A stretch of 64,000 nucleotides of DNA, taken from positions 1,550,001 through 1,614,000 of the forward strand of contig BCKC01000003.1 of NCBI GenBank assembly GCA_001600455.1, given 5' to 3'. Source of the stretch: Endocalyx cinctus. Its lineage: Eukaryota; Ascomycota; Sordariomycetes; Amphisphaeriales; Apiosporaceae. How positions within the stretch are numbered: position 1 is the first letter of the stretch; the number at the start of each line of letters is the position of its first letter. Position numbers and translations under genes: made by a program. Below the pieces are notes generated by a model, which ran no database searches, was not told the origin of the DNA, and worked only from the letters and a program-made list of their open reading frames with translations. Positions 1-13,741 of the stretch are shown one piece after another.

Positions 1-340
1 CATTCCTGTCACAAGAATTTCGTAAGTCAATCATGTGACCCAAAAACAAGCAGTTTCGTCAACGATCCTCATCTTATTCAATCCAGGGGTCCTTTTTTGT
101 TCATCTTCTTAAAAATTTCTTCGTTTCTCTCCAAATCGTCGTGCAGGCGTGTGTTTAAAAAAAGAATCCGAATAACGCACTCCTCGTAGAGTAGGGGTTA
201 TATCGGCAGAGCGAAGAAGGGTAAAAAAATAAAAGATATAGGTAGTGTCCAGCAAACAACCTTCCGCGCAGAAAAAAAAAACGTTTCAAAAAATCAATTC
301 TAACAAATTGATTTGAAAGAAGAGAATGGCCTCTATTTCT
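1..340. other. Intergenic, window edge
   Basis: This stretch is AT-rich with A and T homopolymer runs. It lies downstream of the small minus-strand gene at 341-640 and probably holds its 3' UTR. I see no gene in it. Confidence 0.6.
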
Positions 341-640
341 TTAGAAAGATCCCATTCTCTCCTCGAGACCGCCCCAGTAGACGATGGGGCGGGGCTCGAG
401 AAGGCCGAGCTCGGAGCCGGACACCCTCTTCTCGGCCTCCATGTCGAGGATGGAGGGCTGCCTGAAGAGCACGGCGTTGATGGTGCTCACGGGCGAGGAA
501 GACGAAGAAGAGGAGACCGAGGCGAAGGAGCGGACCGAGTCGGTCGTGCCCGAGGAGGCGGACGACGAGCGGCGGAAGGAGGTGCGGATCCCCGTGGGGG
601 AGAAGCGGGAGCGGATCGTTTGGAATCTGGAAGTCTGCAT
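341..640 (-). CDS. Small Ser/Arg-rich conserved-type protein, function unknown
   Basis: This is a single-exon ORF of 99 residues. Two things argue that it is real: third codon positions are almost all G or C, unlike the AT-rich flanks, and the overlapping ORFs on the other strand show no such bias. The N-terminal third is basic (Arg, Ser, Thr, Phe), followed by a run of eight serines interrupted only by the codon choice. The C-terminal half is better ordered, with a stretch around FRQPSILDMEAEKR and an end reading LEPRPIVYWGGLEERMGSF. The short conserved-looking tail suggests a small regulatory or organelle protein, but I do not recognise a function. The basic, Ser-rich start would also fit a mitochondrial presequence; this is inference. 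No signal peptide or membrane segment is visible. Confidence 0.7.
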   Translation of the reverse strand: MQTSRFQTIRSRFSPTGIRTSFRRSSSASSGTTDSVRSFASVSSSSSSSPVSTINAVLFRQPSILDMEAEKRVSGSELGLLEPRPIVYWGGLEERMGSF

Positions 641-3600
641 TTTGAAAGGTGGTGGGGTATATATCTTGACGATTGGAATTCAAAAAATTGGCTGGTACGC
701 GAGGAAGTTGGATATTGGAATTTCCTTGACAGTTGGCTTATCCGGATTTAAGACTCGAGTCGAGGTTGCTGGTTGTTCCTTTTAACGTTGATGGCGGAAG
801 AAATTAAGAAGGCAGGTTTTTTATAAAAAAGAGGCTCAGCCTTGAAGGTAGAAGAAAAGAAGGAGTCGTGAAAAAAATGATTCAAAAAATGAAGCGAATG
901 TATCGGGGAGCTATGTTGTTTGCTCTGGTTGCCTGCGCTTTTACGGGAAGAAGAGAAAAAAGATGGGACGATCTACTTTTTATAGAAGGATCAAGGTGGA
1001 TGAATAAGAATAAAGATTCAATGCCAAGTCATAAGCCGTAACAGACTATTTTTTCTTATCAGAATTCTCGTTAGGAAAAGAGGGGGAAGAGAGAGAGAGA
1101 GAGAGAGGTTTGACTGCCACTAGAGTGTGTGTAAGAAAAAAAAAAGGAGGGAAAAAGAAACACGATGCTAAGTCGAAGAGGACTAAAGCGAAGCTTATGT
1201 ATAATCGAGATGGAGAGTTTGAGGCGAAGGGTAAGGCAGGGATGGTATGGATAAGGGTAGGATGGGGTTTGGAAAAAGAAGGGTGACCCGCATCAAACGC
1301 ATACAGATCCACGGATACATATAGCTCGATTTGTCGGGAAGGTTTACTTAGGGTGAACCTTGCTATATCGTAGCAGAACTATTGCTGCGTACCAAAGTAA
1401 CGCAGAGAGCATTGTTTAAGCTTGGGCTCGAAATAGAATAGTTTACGTACCTGTGGTAGGTATGCTTGGTATGGCATAGTATGAAGGGAGCAAGGGACGG
1501 AGTGGAAGTTCTCGATAGTATGGGACGATAAACACCCTGAATTTTTGTTGAATTCAGGTACTGCGTAGTATTGTTAGGGGGAGGAACAAGGAGGTATAAC
1601 CATTTTGAACGTCAAGTCACACACATACACCTTGTCACCGTCATCTATGCGGATCTACCGTTCAGGGGTTTGAGAATCAAGAATCTGAGAATGGGGCCCG
1701 AGATTCATGCAGGGCTGTCATTCTTTGGTCACCACCCTCTCTCTTTTTTTTTTTATTTTGCTTTTAGTATACACTAACTATGCTTGTACGCATAACCTGC
1801 TTCTGAGTAATATTATTTAGGGAGAGAGAGAACCATATAACAGATACCTATTTTCTACCATTCCGTCTCTATATCTGCTATTGTTTAAACATAGCCCACA
1901 TAGTTGATCGTTCAACCAAGAAAAGAATTGAGAAAAAAAGAGGTGGATGGCGTGGTTGTTGCGACACAGCTCGTTGCTTACGTTTGCATATTCATGCATA
2001 TTCTGTTACTCGTTATGAAAATGTGAAAAGTATGAGATTTCTCTTTTGTTATGATCGATCAATAGTTGCACGGACCCATCGATGAACTAGAAGACTCGAT
2101 GAGATAACGGGATCTACAAGTAAAGTAAGAAATCGAAAGGAAAAAAAAATGGTGGTGAAACATTTACAATACTACATCTCTGTACACCGTTCCTGAGAAG
2201 AAGGGGGGAGGGGATCTCTCGATGTTACTTTGAAAGAATCCGTAACAAAAAGCTGTGGCTTGCAGCTGATTCTTTTTGGTATGCTTATCTTTTCTGAACT
2301 CTGAACACCGAACTCTGAAGGTTGCATATGTATAGACTAAAAAAAAAAACGCTCACTATTGTTAATGAAGTGACGTGACCATACTCGGAATAGATAGTCC
2401 ACCTCGAGAACAGAAAGAGAAAAGGCGAAACTACTGCCAATGGTCTAGAGTTTCATACCATCATCGAAATGAGAAAGGAAAAAGAAGGGTTGCTTGAACC
2501 AACGTCGCATTTGAATCGAAGCCGAAAAAGGCTAAGTCTGAAGCTGAAGCGAGTTTGCCCCCTTTTTTTTCTTCTCTTTTTCTTGAGGGAACTATTCCGT
2601 AAAGATACTAGTACCGCTATCTGGACTACGTATGATCCACGACAAGGATCCTTTTCAGTGTCTGAAGATGGTCAAGGGCTGAAGGGATCTTAATACTAGT
2701 AGCTCTACATTCTGCAACACCAACGAACTACGACTTCATATTGGGAATGGACTTTGTTTCATAATATCCTGGTCAATATATCACAGACACGGAACTTTTT
2801 AATAATACGAGGTTTTTATTTTTCTCGCCTCTCATTCTGAAGGAGAAAGAAGATAATTGAGAAATGATAGTGTATGTATGTAGTACGTAAGTATGCGGCG
2901 TACTTTAAGCGGTATTTTTAAGGTACGCATAAATAAACCCGCCTATGAAAGGCAAAACAAAGATGAAAACGGAAGTCTTCTAGAAGCTCTAACGTGCTTC
3001 CACCGCGTCCGCACCTACGTGATACCGTTACCTATCCATACAATACAATACCTATACACCAATCGTAACAAAACCTGTCAATCAGAGCTTCATTGGTCCC
3101 ATCTAAAACATCAAAATCCCCCAAGCTGAAAAAAGAAAACAGCTTGAACTTTAAAAAAGTAACGATGAACAACGGCGTGAACTTTACTAACTATTAAACC
3201 GAAAAAAAATGAGAAAATCAGGATCGATATCACGACTCGTGAATGATAAGGGAGAGCGGAAAAGAAGAAGAATTGTCGACAAAACTGTGGGCCGAATTTT
3301 TGAAATACGGTTCCATACGTACGTACTCAGGTACTGTCGTAGTAATGTAGTAGTGGTAATAGTATGCAATAGTACGTATACATAGGAATGCGATTGATCC
3401 ACCCCTTCGGTTCCAGAGTATTCCTGCGATGGATTGTATGATCAATATAGTCTGTCAGTTCTTTTTAACACTCGTTACATAGCCTGATATTGTAGTCTAC
3501 GAGTCTCGTAGTCTACTATGTACGTAAACTCGTTATCCACTAATGACTAATTTGCCTACGAATGATCCACGTCAACCGACTCACGATGCTGCCGTGGATT

Positions 3601-4647
3601 CGGAAAAACCATCTCAAGTTTTTTTTTTTCTTTTCTCTTCTTTTCTTTTTCTTTCCCAGATCGATCCCGTGTCTTCGATGTAAGGAACTAAACCTAGATA
3701 AAAGAGTTTCTAAATATGTCGATGCATGTCGTGCTTGATATGGCTGAGTAAAGCAATAGAAACAAATGATAAATAACCTGTTTATATGATTTGTTTGGAG
3801 ATATAACCTACTATAATCGAAACGTAGAGTCCACTTCGTAATAGTATTCGTCAACAACCCTACTCCAGCCACCTATCCTTCGTTATGGCATGAATCGAGA
3901 TTACCTTCTAATGTTAGCAACATTTAAATCCCTTGCTCAGCCTATATGAAGTCGTCTTAAGTCATCCGAACATCTCAAATCTACCGGTAAACAATTGAAA
4001 TTTATATTTATGTGCATAATGATCCTTAAGTTAAGCCGCCGTCGTGTCCGTGTCCGTGTCCGTGTCCATGTCCATGTCCATGAATCCAACTCCCTTTTTT
4101 TTCTCCTTTCCAGGCTTTCCACTACAAGTCCAAAGATAGATAGATATCTACATATTCGGTCCTTGAACTAACCCAGAATAAACGAGGATTGGCGTCCTTT
4201 GTAGGCATCCCCCTGGTTGCAATGCTTCTGATATGTTGACGAGACCCTCTTCTAAAAACATAAAGGTAAACTCCTATTGAGGAGACTGATAAAATAGTGA
4301 GAAAATATGCTTCACAGGGAAACTTAATAAGTGAAGGGGGAAAAAAAATCAACAGAGAAAATATATTCTAGAATGCAAGTCCATTCCATGCTTCGCTCGC
4401 ACTCCCTGAACGCCCGGTACTCTTTCCTTTGAATCAACTCATCCAACACCCTTTTCCCATTACTTCGACGTTTTTGTTCTGAAACATATACATATAATAT
4501 GATTCTTATTCCGTGCAATCATTTGTCATTCATCATCCATCCATGTAGTAATACAAAATCGTCTCGTGACGTACTTCTTTTTTCTTCTTCTTTCAAACGT
4601 TATGGATGGTATTCACTCGTTCGTCCTAAGCGAACGAGTCTTCTAAA
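641..4647. other. Gene-poor intergenic region
   Basis: Four kilobases lie between the small Ser-rich gene and the 3' end of cch1. They hold purine and pyrimidine tracts (a GA run near 1090-1106, A and T runs near 2152, 2341 and 3620) and an interspersed hexamer repeat at 4044-4082. ORFs here are short, AT-rich and overlap one another. I could not join any into a spliced gene. The left part probably contains the promoter of the 341-640 gene. Confidence 0.5.
4044..4082. repeat. Hexanucleotide repeat (GTGTCC/ATGTCC)
   Basis: Six copies of a 6-bp unit followed by a partial copy. The first four copies read GTGTCC and the last two ATGTCC, so a point variant has been carried along by copying. It lies in non-coding DNA downstream of cch1. 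The length is likely to vary between strains. Confidence 0.9.
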
Positions 4648-7600
4648 TTATCGTGGTCCGCCCCACTCCGATCGCCGCACAGACCGGCGTATAGTTGCGC
4701 TGCGCCGAATACTTTCGGCCCACACCGATTCGTCCAAGAACTCCCGAACCTGGGCCGGACTGACTGCGCTTCCGCGTCGGCTGCTCTCGCCCGACCTCGG
4801 GCCCGGATCTTGGATGTCGAAATTCAGATCTAAGGGCTCGACCCGCGGCCTTGAAGTTGACTGAGATGCTCGGGGCATGCTTAATGGATGCGAACTGATA
4901 GGATCGTACGCAGCAATATCCGCACCAGTAGCCCAGCTCTTGTGATGCGGCTTGGACACGTCCGATAACACCAGCAAGTCGGACGACTTCGATTTCCCTG
5001 GTGGGGCCGCCATCGTTGTACGCTGCTGTGACCGTTTCCGGTCTTCCTCATCGTCGACGAAGATATCTGGCACATCGAGCTGCGGGACTGCAGTCATTCT
5101 CGCAGACCGCTTCTTCTCGATGTGTGCCTTGAATTTCCGTGACCAATACCTAGCTAGGATTAGTAATGATGAAAAGGTGACGAAAGAACCGATAAGTTGG
5201 GATACGCGGTTCCACTTACAATGTATTGAAAAATCCAAGTACCACCCTCCGACGAACTTCTTCCTCTACTCGTTGGAGTCGAGCCCGGCGCCGCAGAAAT
5301 TCCTCGAGTCTTTGAAGACTGTTAGCCAATCTATCTGCTTTTCAAAAGCCGTGCTGTTAGGTGGAGACTTACCTTAAACTCTTACTGTCGTTGATAATGT
5401 TATAGTGTGCCATAATCATCAATACTGTTGTAAACGAGATTCCTTTGTCTGGGTCCGCGGAAACCATCACTTCCTCGTAGAATAAGTTGTATCGGCGACG
5501 TCTTTCTTGTACCTTTTGCCTGTCAATTCTGGCGAGGCGCTCATTCAACCTTGAAACATCCACACCGGTGAGTGCGCTGGCGGTAGCAATCGAACCATGT
5601 CTTCCTGTATAAGACGGGCTCTCGTTCCTTACGTCATCGAGGATCTGACCAACCGAATCCTCGGAATCGTAGATTCGCATCTCGAACACGCCTGAGAGTT
5701 CACCTAGCAATCTGGGAAATTGCTCCTTGCTGATGAATCCAGTCCCCGCCGGATCGACGCTGCGCCACGCTTCTTTGAACCTTCGAATCTCGTGCCGGTC
5801 GATATGGGCCATCCCGCTCGAGCGTTGGTACACGTAACTGAAACTCTCGTAGATGAGCGAAATGAACAGATTGACAAAAATATACATGCTGACGAGGTTC
5901 CAGGCGATGAACAAGACTCTGGCCCAGGGAGCACTACCGCAGTCGGTTTTGAAAAAGTCGTCGTCCTCCACACAAAGCGGCGGGTTAATACCGGAGAAGT
6001 CCATCATGATTTCATTCCAACCCTCGCCGACACTCATGCGGAAAAGGAGAATCAGAGCATTGGGAACTGTTCTGAAGTTTACGCGATTATCTTCTTCGCT
6101 GCCAAAACGTGTAAGACTGAAACTCTGCGTGAGCGCAATCGCGAATACGAGGAAGAACACCACCCAGGTAGCGAGAAGGTTGATAATTGTCGTCAGACTG
6201 GCCGCAGCCGTCTTGAACAGTTGATCGAGAGCGTCATTCCTAGGAATGAGCAAGAGTACGATACCAACTAGGAAGTACTTGTGAAGTTGGTTAAACGTGT
6301 CTAGGTCTCGTTTAGCGAATACCATAAGCGACGATATAAAAGCTCCCGACACGACAAGGAGAGAGAAGACGTCCCAAGAACTTCTTCTAAACCGTGCCCA
6401 GCCCAGACCAACGATACGGATCAGAATATTGACGAAGTATATCATGATGAAGATAAGGAATATGGAATCCCTCGTGATGACCCATGCTTGAGGTTCTGGG
6501 TAAGCCTCCGCTAGTAGGAGGATTAAGTGGAGAACCAGAACGACGGTAATGCTAGTGTACCATTTACCTCGCTTTTCGATAGCTCGCTTGTGACACCACT
6601 TCTTCCATGTCTTTTCCGACTCATCATACGAGCTTCTCGATGGGGATATTTGACGAAGGAGTTTTCGGAGTTCGAGCCATGTCCGTTGCTCAGCAGTCAG
6701 ATAAGCAACACCTGTCTGCTCCGTATAATTTCGCATGAAGACGGAAATGAACAGGGTCAGGACGAAAACCGTTCCTAACAAGTTGAAAACCACGAAAAAG
6801 ACCGCGTTGCCCTGCGCAGACATGTCTTGGGGTTGCAAACCCGTACCCGTGATTGCTTGCGCTGCGAATGATACATCGACCCAACCCTCCTGAGAAACAA
6901 TTTGAAACAGGATGAACAACGAAGACGCAAAGTCATCAAAGTTGAAATATGGATTGCTCGCGACTCTAGGAGCGAGGAGGGGCCAGTCTGGGTTGGATGG
7001 AGAACTCTCGTATTCGCCGAGGCAATCCACCAGATTTGAAATATTGCCGTCATTGCAGGATACGAGCTTGGAGTTAAATAAATTCAAGGCGTATATGGCA
7101 AATGGAATCAAGAGAGACAGCGAGACCGCGGCAGCCTACAGTATCTCGGGTTAGTGTCTTCGACCATGGTATAACTTTAGACATTGAAGCACTTACGCTA
7201 AGAATCTTCCACCCTGCCACTATGATCAGTGAATGGAACGTATCTCTCGCAGTGTTGCTAATATTGAGCAGCCGAATAGCTCGGAGGGCCTTAAAAACCC
7301 CGACAACTCTCGAAACATTTCCGTCGTTGGTAATCAGGGTAATCACATTGATCCAGAGCGTAATCAGCACCAAACCATCAATGATACCCCATGAACTTCG
7401 GTAGTACGCGTTGGGGGTGAAGAACCAACCATCCGCAATGATCTTAATTATGGCTTCGACAGTGAACACGATTGCAAAACCTAGATCGACCCAAACAAAC
7501 CAAGCAGTGGATCGCCCACCGCTGTGGGTTTCGAGATACTCTTTCTGGTATAACGGAGTGGTGTAGGAGGCAAGGAGCACCATCGCAAGAATTGCCGCAT

Positions 7601-10600
7601 AGATAAAAACCGAGAAACTGTACCATATGATCTTGTTCGGTTCCACGCCATCAAATCGTTCAGACCCCCTCCCAGGCCCGACAACCCGCTGACATAAGCG
7701 TCGGAGCGGATTCTTGGGCGTGAATATGTAAAGAGAGTTATTATACGTGGGATGTCGTGCAAGATATTCCCTTTGGGCTTTACGTCTTTCCATCGTGGCA
7801 GACACAACCTGTTGTGCCATTTCTCGAGGGTCTAGAGTATCGTTTTGAACGCCAAAGCGCGGGTTTGAGTAGAAGGGATTTGGGTCCCTGCCAGTTATAC
7901 GTTTTCGTATCCTGCCCCATATGGTCGATGAAACTCCAGGTTGGACAACCGGATCGGATGCTTCTTGTGGCACCGAATGCATTTCCGAGGTAGCTTGCTG
8001 CAGAGGGTCTAACGGATCGTCAAGAAATTCTCGGACGACGGCTTCTTTCAGGAGCATTTCCATGGTGGCCTGGCCGTAGTCAAGCGGATCTCGTCTACGA
8101 CGCGCCCTTCCTAAACTGAATATGTCGGAAAGCGCAATGTTGCTATTAGCAGCACTCCCCAGCTCCTTACGCTGTAAAAAGGCCTTGACTTGCTGTAGTC
8201 GTTTCTCGTCTTCGGAGACATCAAAATTCTCTTGAATGACAGCAATGAACATGTTGACAATAATAAAGAAGGAAAGGATAAACCAGCCGATGATGAAAAT
8301 AGCGCCGTAAATATCAGTGTGGTATTGATTTGTGAAGGTGGTCACATTGTATAAAATGTCGGTCCAGTTCTCACTTGATAGGATCTGATACATGCCGAGA
8401 AAGGCGTTGAATATGTTGTAGAACGAGATCCTAACAAGCTCACCACTATCATCATAAAGTGGGATTTCCTGTCGAAATAGCTGGACAGCTAGGATAGCCA
8501 TGATGAAGGTGATCAGAAACACAAAGATAATCAAATTTCCAATACCTGCCGCATTTCCAAGCACCAAGACAATGAGTTGTCGCGTGACTGGAATAGCCAG
8601 AACAACACGATAGACGCGTATAATTTGGAAAAATGTTAACCAGGCGTAGACTTGCTCGTGAGACCGAATCGAGGGTAAGATGATTACAGTATTCACGACC
8701 GCGAGAAAAAGGTCTACTAGATTGCGGGTTTTTCGATGGAACGTTCGCCAATTGGCTATAATTCTGAGGATTATTTCGAAATCAAGCAGAAGGGTCACGA
8801 TGATGCTGTTAATGGTGAGAAAATCTCTCCGAGATGGACCCATATCCGCGCTCCGGAAGGCTTGAACGATCAAGTCATATGCTATAATCAAGACCCAGAA
8901 CAAGCTTGTTTTGTCATAAAGTCTCTGTAAGGCTGATATCCTTTCGAGACGTGGCTCTTGTAGGCCAGAAATGAGAGGATCCTGGTCCTCGGCTGTGAAA
9001 GCACTCGCTTTACTCTCTTCTCGAATGATTTGGAAAGACGAGGTAATTACCGCTATTAGCAAGTTGGTCAGCCATAACATCATGATGATGATGCCGGCCG
9101 CGTAGAACAAAGCCGCAGCGAGGTAATCTGAGTTTGCCGTGTAGTACATCAGGTCTGACCATGTGTTGGCGCTCATAATGACGAAGACCAACTCCAGTGA
9201 GTGGAATATGTCGTCGAAGTTCACCGTTTGATTATATGGACTCGTCTGCTCAAGACATATGGATCCTTTCGGGCAAATGAACCCTTTGGCACCACCGGGC
9301 TGCACGGTCAGATTGCTTAGTGATTCTAAGCTCGCGGCACGAAGCCAGGCGACCTTTTCGCCAGTGTCGTTGCTGATTTGTCCACCACAGAAAGTGAAGT
9401 CATTTGTATAGGCTGCAGAAAAGTTATCTGGTTGTTCGGGATCTATCCATACACACTGTCGCTTTAGGCTGGACTTGAAGCTCTGTACACCCACAATAGC
9501 GAACAGAAGCCAGAAAAAGCCTATCAAAAACGAGATTCGAACAAGCAACGGAGCTGCCTTCTTCATGCTACGTAAAATTATCTGTTTCGACTTGTTATTA
9601 TGATGACCGATAGTATATTTACAATCTGAGAACTTACCGAAGTACCATTTGTAAGAGCAAGCAATCGTGTAATCCGAAGGCAGCTCAACATGCGAAATAC
9701 GTATAAATGGTGCTGCGCTTCTAGTCCTGTCACGCTGAGGACGAAAGCGATCCAGAACGATACAACGGCAACAAAATCAAGTCTGTTAAAGCCATGTCGC
9801 AAGAATGCTCGACGGGCAAGCTGCATTCTTTGCTGTTCCTCAACCGTTTCGGGCATTCCATGCATCATCGTAAATGATCGCGCGAATGTAGAGGGCCCAT
9901 AATCCGGCTGTCGGGAAGCGCCTTTGACAGACTTTTGACGCTGAGGGCGAAAGTACGAATTGTATTGATCTGCAATGATGTTACGAATGCCCTTTTTGCG
10001 ATCGATTGTACTGTATTCTGCAGCATTGAGGACAAAACCCGAAACAATGATTCGGGCTATGATTTCAAGGGTGAAAATAATGAAAAGGATCAATAGCGCC
10101 CAGTTGATTCCATAACCTGGATCCCATAATTCTGGACGGCCATTTCCCTCTTCGAACACGTTGTGAGCAGCCTCGAGGGCGAGAAGTATAGCCTGAAGAA
10201 CTATCAAGAGGAGAATAGTAGGCTCTGCATAGGGGGTAACAAGCAAATCGCAGAGCCACCTCCGGAAAAGGTTATCCGGAGAGAATATGCCAAGAGACCG
10301 GCCTTTTAAAGGATTTGGCATCGGGCCATTCCGGCGAGGAGGCATGGGAGCATCGGACCAGTCGAAGTTACCCCTTTTCTCTCCAGGTGAAGGTGGGTAG
10401 AGTTGAGATGGGTACGATGTATCGGCATCCCTTTGGATAGATGCATTTGACGGTCTTCTGCCGTCAAAGCTTGATACTCTCGACCGTCTTCGCTGCTGTT
10501 CAAGAGTTTCCCCCTCACCACTAATGTTCACTACACGCTGGGACATGGCCCTAACAATGGACCCAGCTCTAGATAGAGCGTCACCTGCGGCCCCGCCGGC

Positions 10601-11242
10601 TCGGGATCCGCGGCGATCGTTGGGTAGCAAGGAATTTCCATAACTGCGGTGTCTCTCAGAGTTCGGGTTGTTCTCGAGATCATACCCAAGCATCTGAGTT
10701 GATCTTCCCTGCGGCCGAGACGGACTATAATCAATGTCGGAAACGGTCTGAAAGCTGTCCCTCGAGAGAAGATCTGGGCGGGGAGTGACCAACGAGCCTG
10801 CTATAGGCTGAGCCGAGGATGTTAGGGGGGCGCGATCGGAAACGATATCGTCGGTTGGCGTGTCGGCGTCATCGTAAAATGTTTCCGAGATGTAAGGGTT
10901 AGGCGGCGCAGTTGTTGTTCGTAAGGGGGCCGGGTCAGGATTGGCGGATAGAGAAGGATTGATATCCGGAGGGAGCGCAAACTGAAGAGCGGCGGGATCG
11001 ATGGGAGAATACGGAGTCACGTCAGATGTGTTACGAGGTCGGCGCTGCGAACCCTCCCAATAAGTTGAAATGGAGGGTAAGTTGGGGTCCGCAAGGGACC
11101 CCGGGGCCCGACCTTGTTGATCTCGCGTCTGGGAATCAATTTGATTCTGCTGCGTAGTAAGGTTCTGCAGAGGTATGGATTGCGATGACGGGATAGAAAG
11201 GTTTTGTTGGGATTGTCGGGGGGAGGTTGGCGATCTAGGCAT
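4648..11242 (-). CDS. cch1: High-affinity voltage-gated-type calcium channel alpha subunit Cch1
   Basis: Cch1 is the pore subunit of the fungal plasma-membrane Ca2+ uptake system and works with Mid1. Five exons (11242-9638, 9581-7197, 7135-5373, 5309-5220, 5149-4648) join in frame to 2,114 residues, normal for the family. Residues 1 to about 340 are a disordered Ser/Pro/Arg-rich cytosolic region. Four six-helix domains follow, each with a P-loop. The filter positions read N674 (SANTW), E939 (SSENW), E1413 (SQEGW) and E1701 (VGEGW). Domain I has a long extracellular S5-P loop with paired cysteines. After domain IV comes an EF-hand-like loop (DPAGTGFISKE, about 1793-1803) and a basic C-terminal tail. 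The fourth exon is only 90 nt. The acceptor at 5310 is preferred over one 21 nt earlier because its intron has a GCTAAC branch site; both keep frame. The start is the first ATG and has no upstream in-frame alternative. Confidence 0.95.
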
Positions 11243-13096
11243 GATGAAGTGTCATCCAGATGACACAAGCAGATGTCTGGATAGGCGAATTAAAGTAGAT
11301 AGTTGAAAGCGTAATGCGCGAGCGCACTCGCAGAACGATATCAAGGCAATATCGATTGCATTACAAGTTGAGATCAAATATCAGCGCTCGGTAGATGGAT
11401 ATGGAGATATGGAATAGCTCGTATTCGTTGAACTGTAAGACTGGATATTTGGTTTGGCCGAGAATTACAGAGTCGAGAAGTTAGATCTAAGCGAAAGAGA
11501 CGACTATATTAATTATACATGGCACTAGTAAGAAAAGAAGGTAAGAAACGAATATAAACGATGGACCAATTATTATTATTTTTCTTCTTTTTTTGGCCTT
11601 CTGTTCGATGTTCAGATAAACTTGAAAAAAAATAAAAAATAAAACATAAAACAAGATAGAAAGAATGACACTGAATGAACAAAGCCAAATAAATGATAGT
11701 ATAAAATGTCCCCCATCAAATGTGTTACAGGTTATTATTGATGACAGACCCAGGGGCCGTTGCCAAACGTGAACACAGTAGGAAAGCTGTCTTCGTAAGT
11801 TACAGAGGTAGATTGAAAGTACAGTGGTTAGCTCAGCCTCTCTTGTCAGGGACCAAACTTAGCGTTAGGCCTATAATAAGTCAGAGAGTTGAATTTGAGT
11901 ATACCGTTAGCCAACCACCTGTAGTTATTTTATTCAGGGTATCTTAGCTGGTACTTTAGCGGTACCAAGACCCACTAAAGTTATTGTCAGCACTGCCTTT
12001 TAACGCGTATCAATCATTTGCACAGGCGTTACTTATTTTCTGCGTTAAGGTGCTACAGATAGTGCTGAATGCACCATGCAAGTAGTACATGTCTTGTAGC
12101 AAAAAATAGTATCCCCCAAGACTCAACATCGTATTTGATCATATGCGTTGATTTTCAAAGAAAGGATAAAGATGCCGCGTTTAGTGTGCTGATCTATGTA
12201 AATATTATGCCGTCTAACCGGAGTGCGTCCTATCGGATGGTGATTTTATCTATCCTAGTGTACGTAGTCTTCTTAGTGTACTTGTAGCGTATTCAACATT
12301 CTATATTATTGATGGGGCACTTAGTCTTAAAACATGAAACGGCTGCCTCTTTACTCTCAGGGTTACCTGCTCTTCTCCTTATCGTCAAGCCTATTACTAG
12401 GTATCTATCCCTCTAAGCCACCTATATAGAATAAATAAAAATGATAAGTTCTCCAATAATTACATAATATATAAGTCAACATAAAGTTCTCGGATGATAT
12501 GTACCTAAGATCCATTGATTTATGATTTTTAGATATGTTCATTTTTAATAGTTTTGCAACTTGGTCGGTTATATGTGATGCAGAATCGACATCATCTTAA
12601 ACTTAAATCCGGTATTGCGGTTTGGACTCTGGAGTACGGATGATACTTGAAAATATCTCCATGAAATCCCCACTACAAAATTCATGAAACCTCAATTGTC
12701 TCCCCTGTCTCCTTGTAGTTATTCGAGATGTAAATATAGCCTAGTATATAAATATAAGCCTTAAATACAAATACTGGTTTAATGGACTCCATACTCTTTT
12801 CTTGAACTGCCAGAACTGCTCAGGGCTAAATACAAACTTTGACCCACTATAAATGAATTTGCTTATGTAATGTAATAGAGCTTACCCAATAACCGAGCCT
12901 ATTGCAGGTACTGGCGGCTGGCTTCAGCTGTTCGCTCCCACAAGCAGGGCTCGCACACAAATTTCCAAACTCCAAACTTTTGCGTGGGTCATCTAAAATT
13001 CCCAAATCTTTTTGCCTATCTTACTTAGAACATCACAACAACGACATCCCACATCGACACCCATTCCGCGCATATCAACCCACGGAAACCGTAAAG
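11243..13096. other. Divergent intergenic region between cch1 and the eS24 gene
   Basis: This 1.85 kb holds the promoters of two divergently transcribed genes. The part next to cch1 is of mixed composition and the middle (about 11.5-12.9 kb) is strongly AT-rich. Short ORFs at 11720-11947 and 12069-12287 show no coding bias. I could not identify individual promoter elements. Confidence 0.5.
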
Positions 13097-13741
13097 ATGT
13101 CCAGTACGTTTTTAAAATCCCGATTCCGATGTATTAGTTGGATATAGAAAAGAGAGGGCGATACATACTAAAATGGGCATATACTGATTGTTTTTTTCTC
13201 TCTTGGAAACAGGCGAAAGTGTCACCCTCCGAACGCGAAAGTTCGTTCGCAACCCTCTGCTTGGTCGCAAGCAGATGGTCGTCGATATCCTTCACCCCGG
13301 AAAGGCCGGCATCTCGAAGCAGGACCTCCGCGAAAAATTAAGTGGCATGTACAAGGCCACCCTCGACCAGGTCAACGTATTCGGCCTTCGAACACAGTTT
13401 GGTGGTGGCAAGACGACCGGCTTCGCTCTGATCTACGATTCTCCCGAAGCCATGAAGAAATTTGAGCCCCAGTACCGTCTTGTACGTATCCTAGAGAAGA
13501 AAAGGATATTTGTTTTGAAACAAGAATTTGCTAATTTATTTTCTTCTAGGTCCGTGTTGGTCTTGCTACCAAGCCTGAGAGAGCATCCCGACAGCAGCGT
13601 ACGTATATCCTCATCGAATATAGTTTAAGGTAATGATTCAATATTAACACGTTGGGAACAGGCAAGCAACGAAAGAACCGAATGAAGACTCTCCGGGGTA
13701 CCGCCAAGGTCAAGGGTGCGAAGGCGAAGAAGGAAAAATGA
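13097..13741 (+). CDS. rps24: 40S ribosomal protein eS24 (S24)
   Basis: This is a component of the small ribosomal subunit. Four exons (13097-13103, 13213-13481, 13550-13598, 13662-13741) encode 134 residues, the usual family length. The first exon carries only ATGTCCA, so the intron falls just after the start codon, as is common for fungal ribosomal protein genes. Characteristic stretches are [38 protein letters not shown] and the basic tail [19 protein letters not shown]. The start was chosen because the splice from it gives the frame with the expected short acidic/Ser leader. The later introns, 68 and 63 nt, are typical. Nothing is missing or broken. Confidence 0.95.

Noticed and set aside
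11828..11845. tRNA A-box-like GTTAGCTCAG
   Set aside because: No B box within the expected distance and no cloverleaf folding seen.
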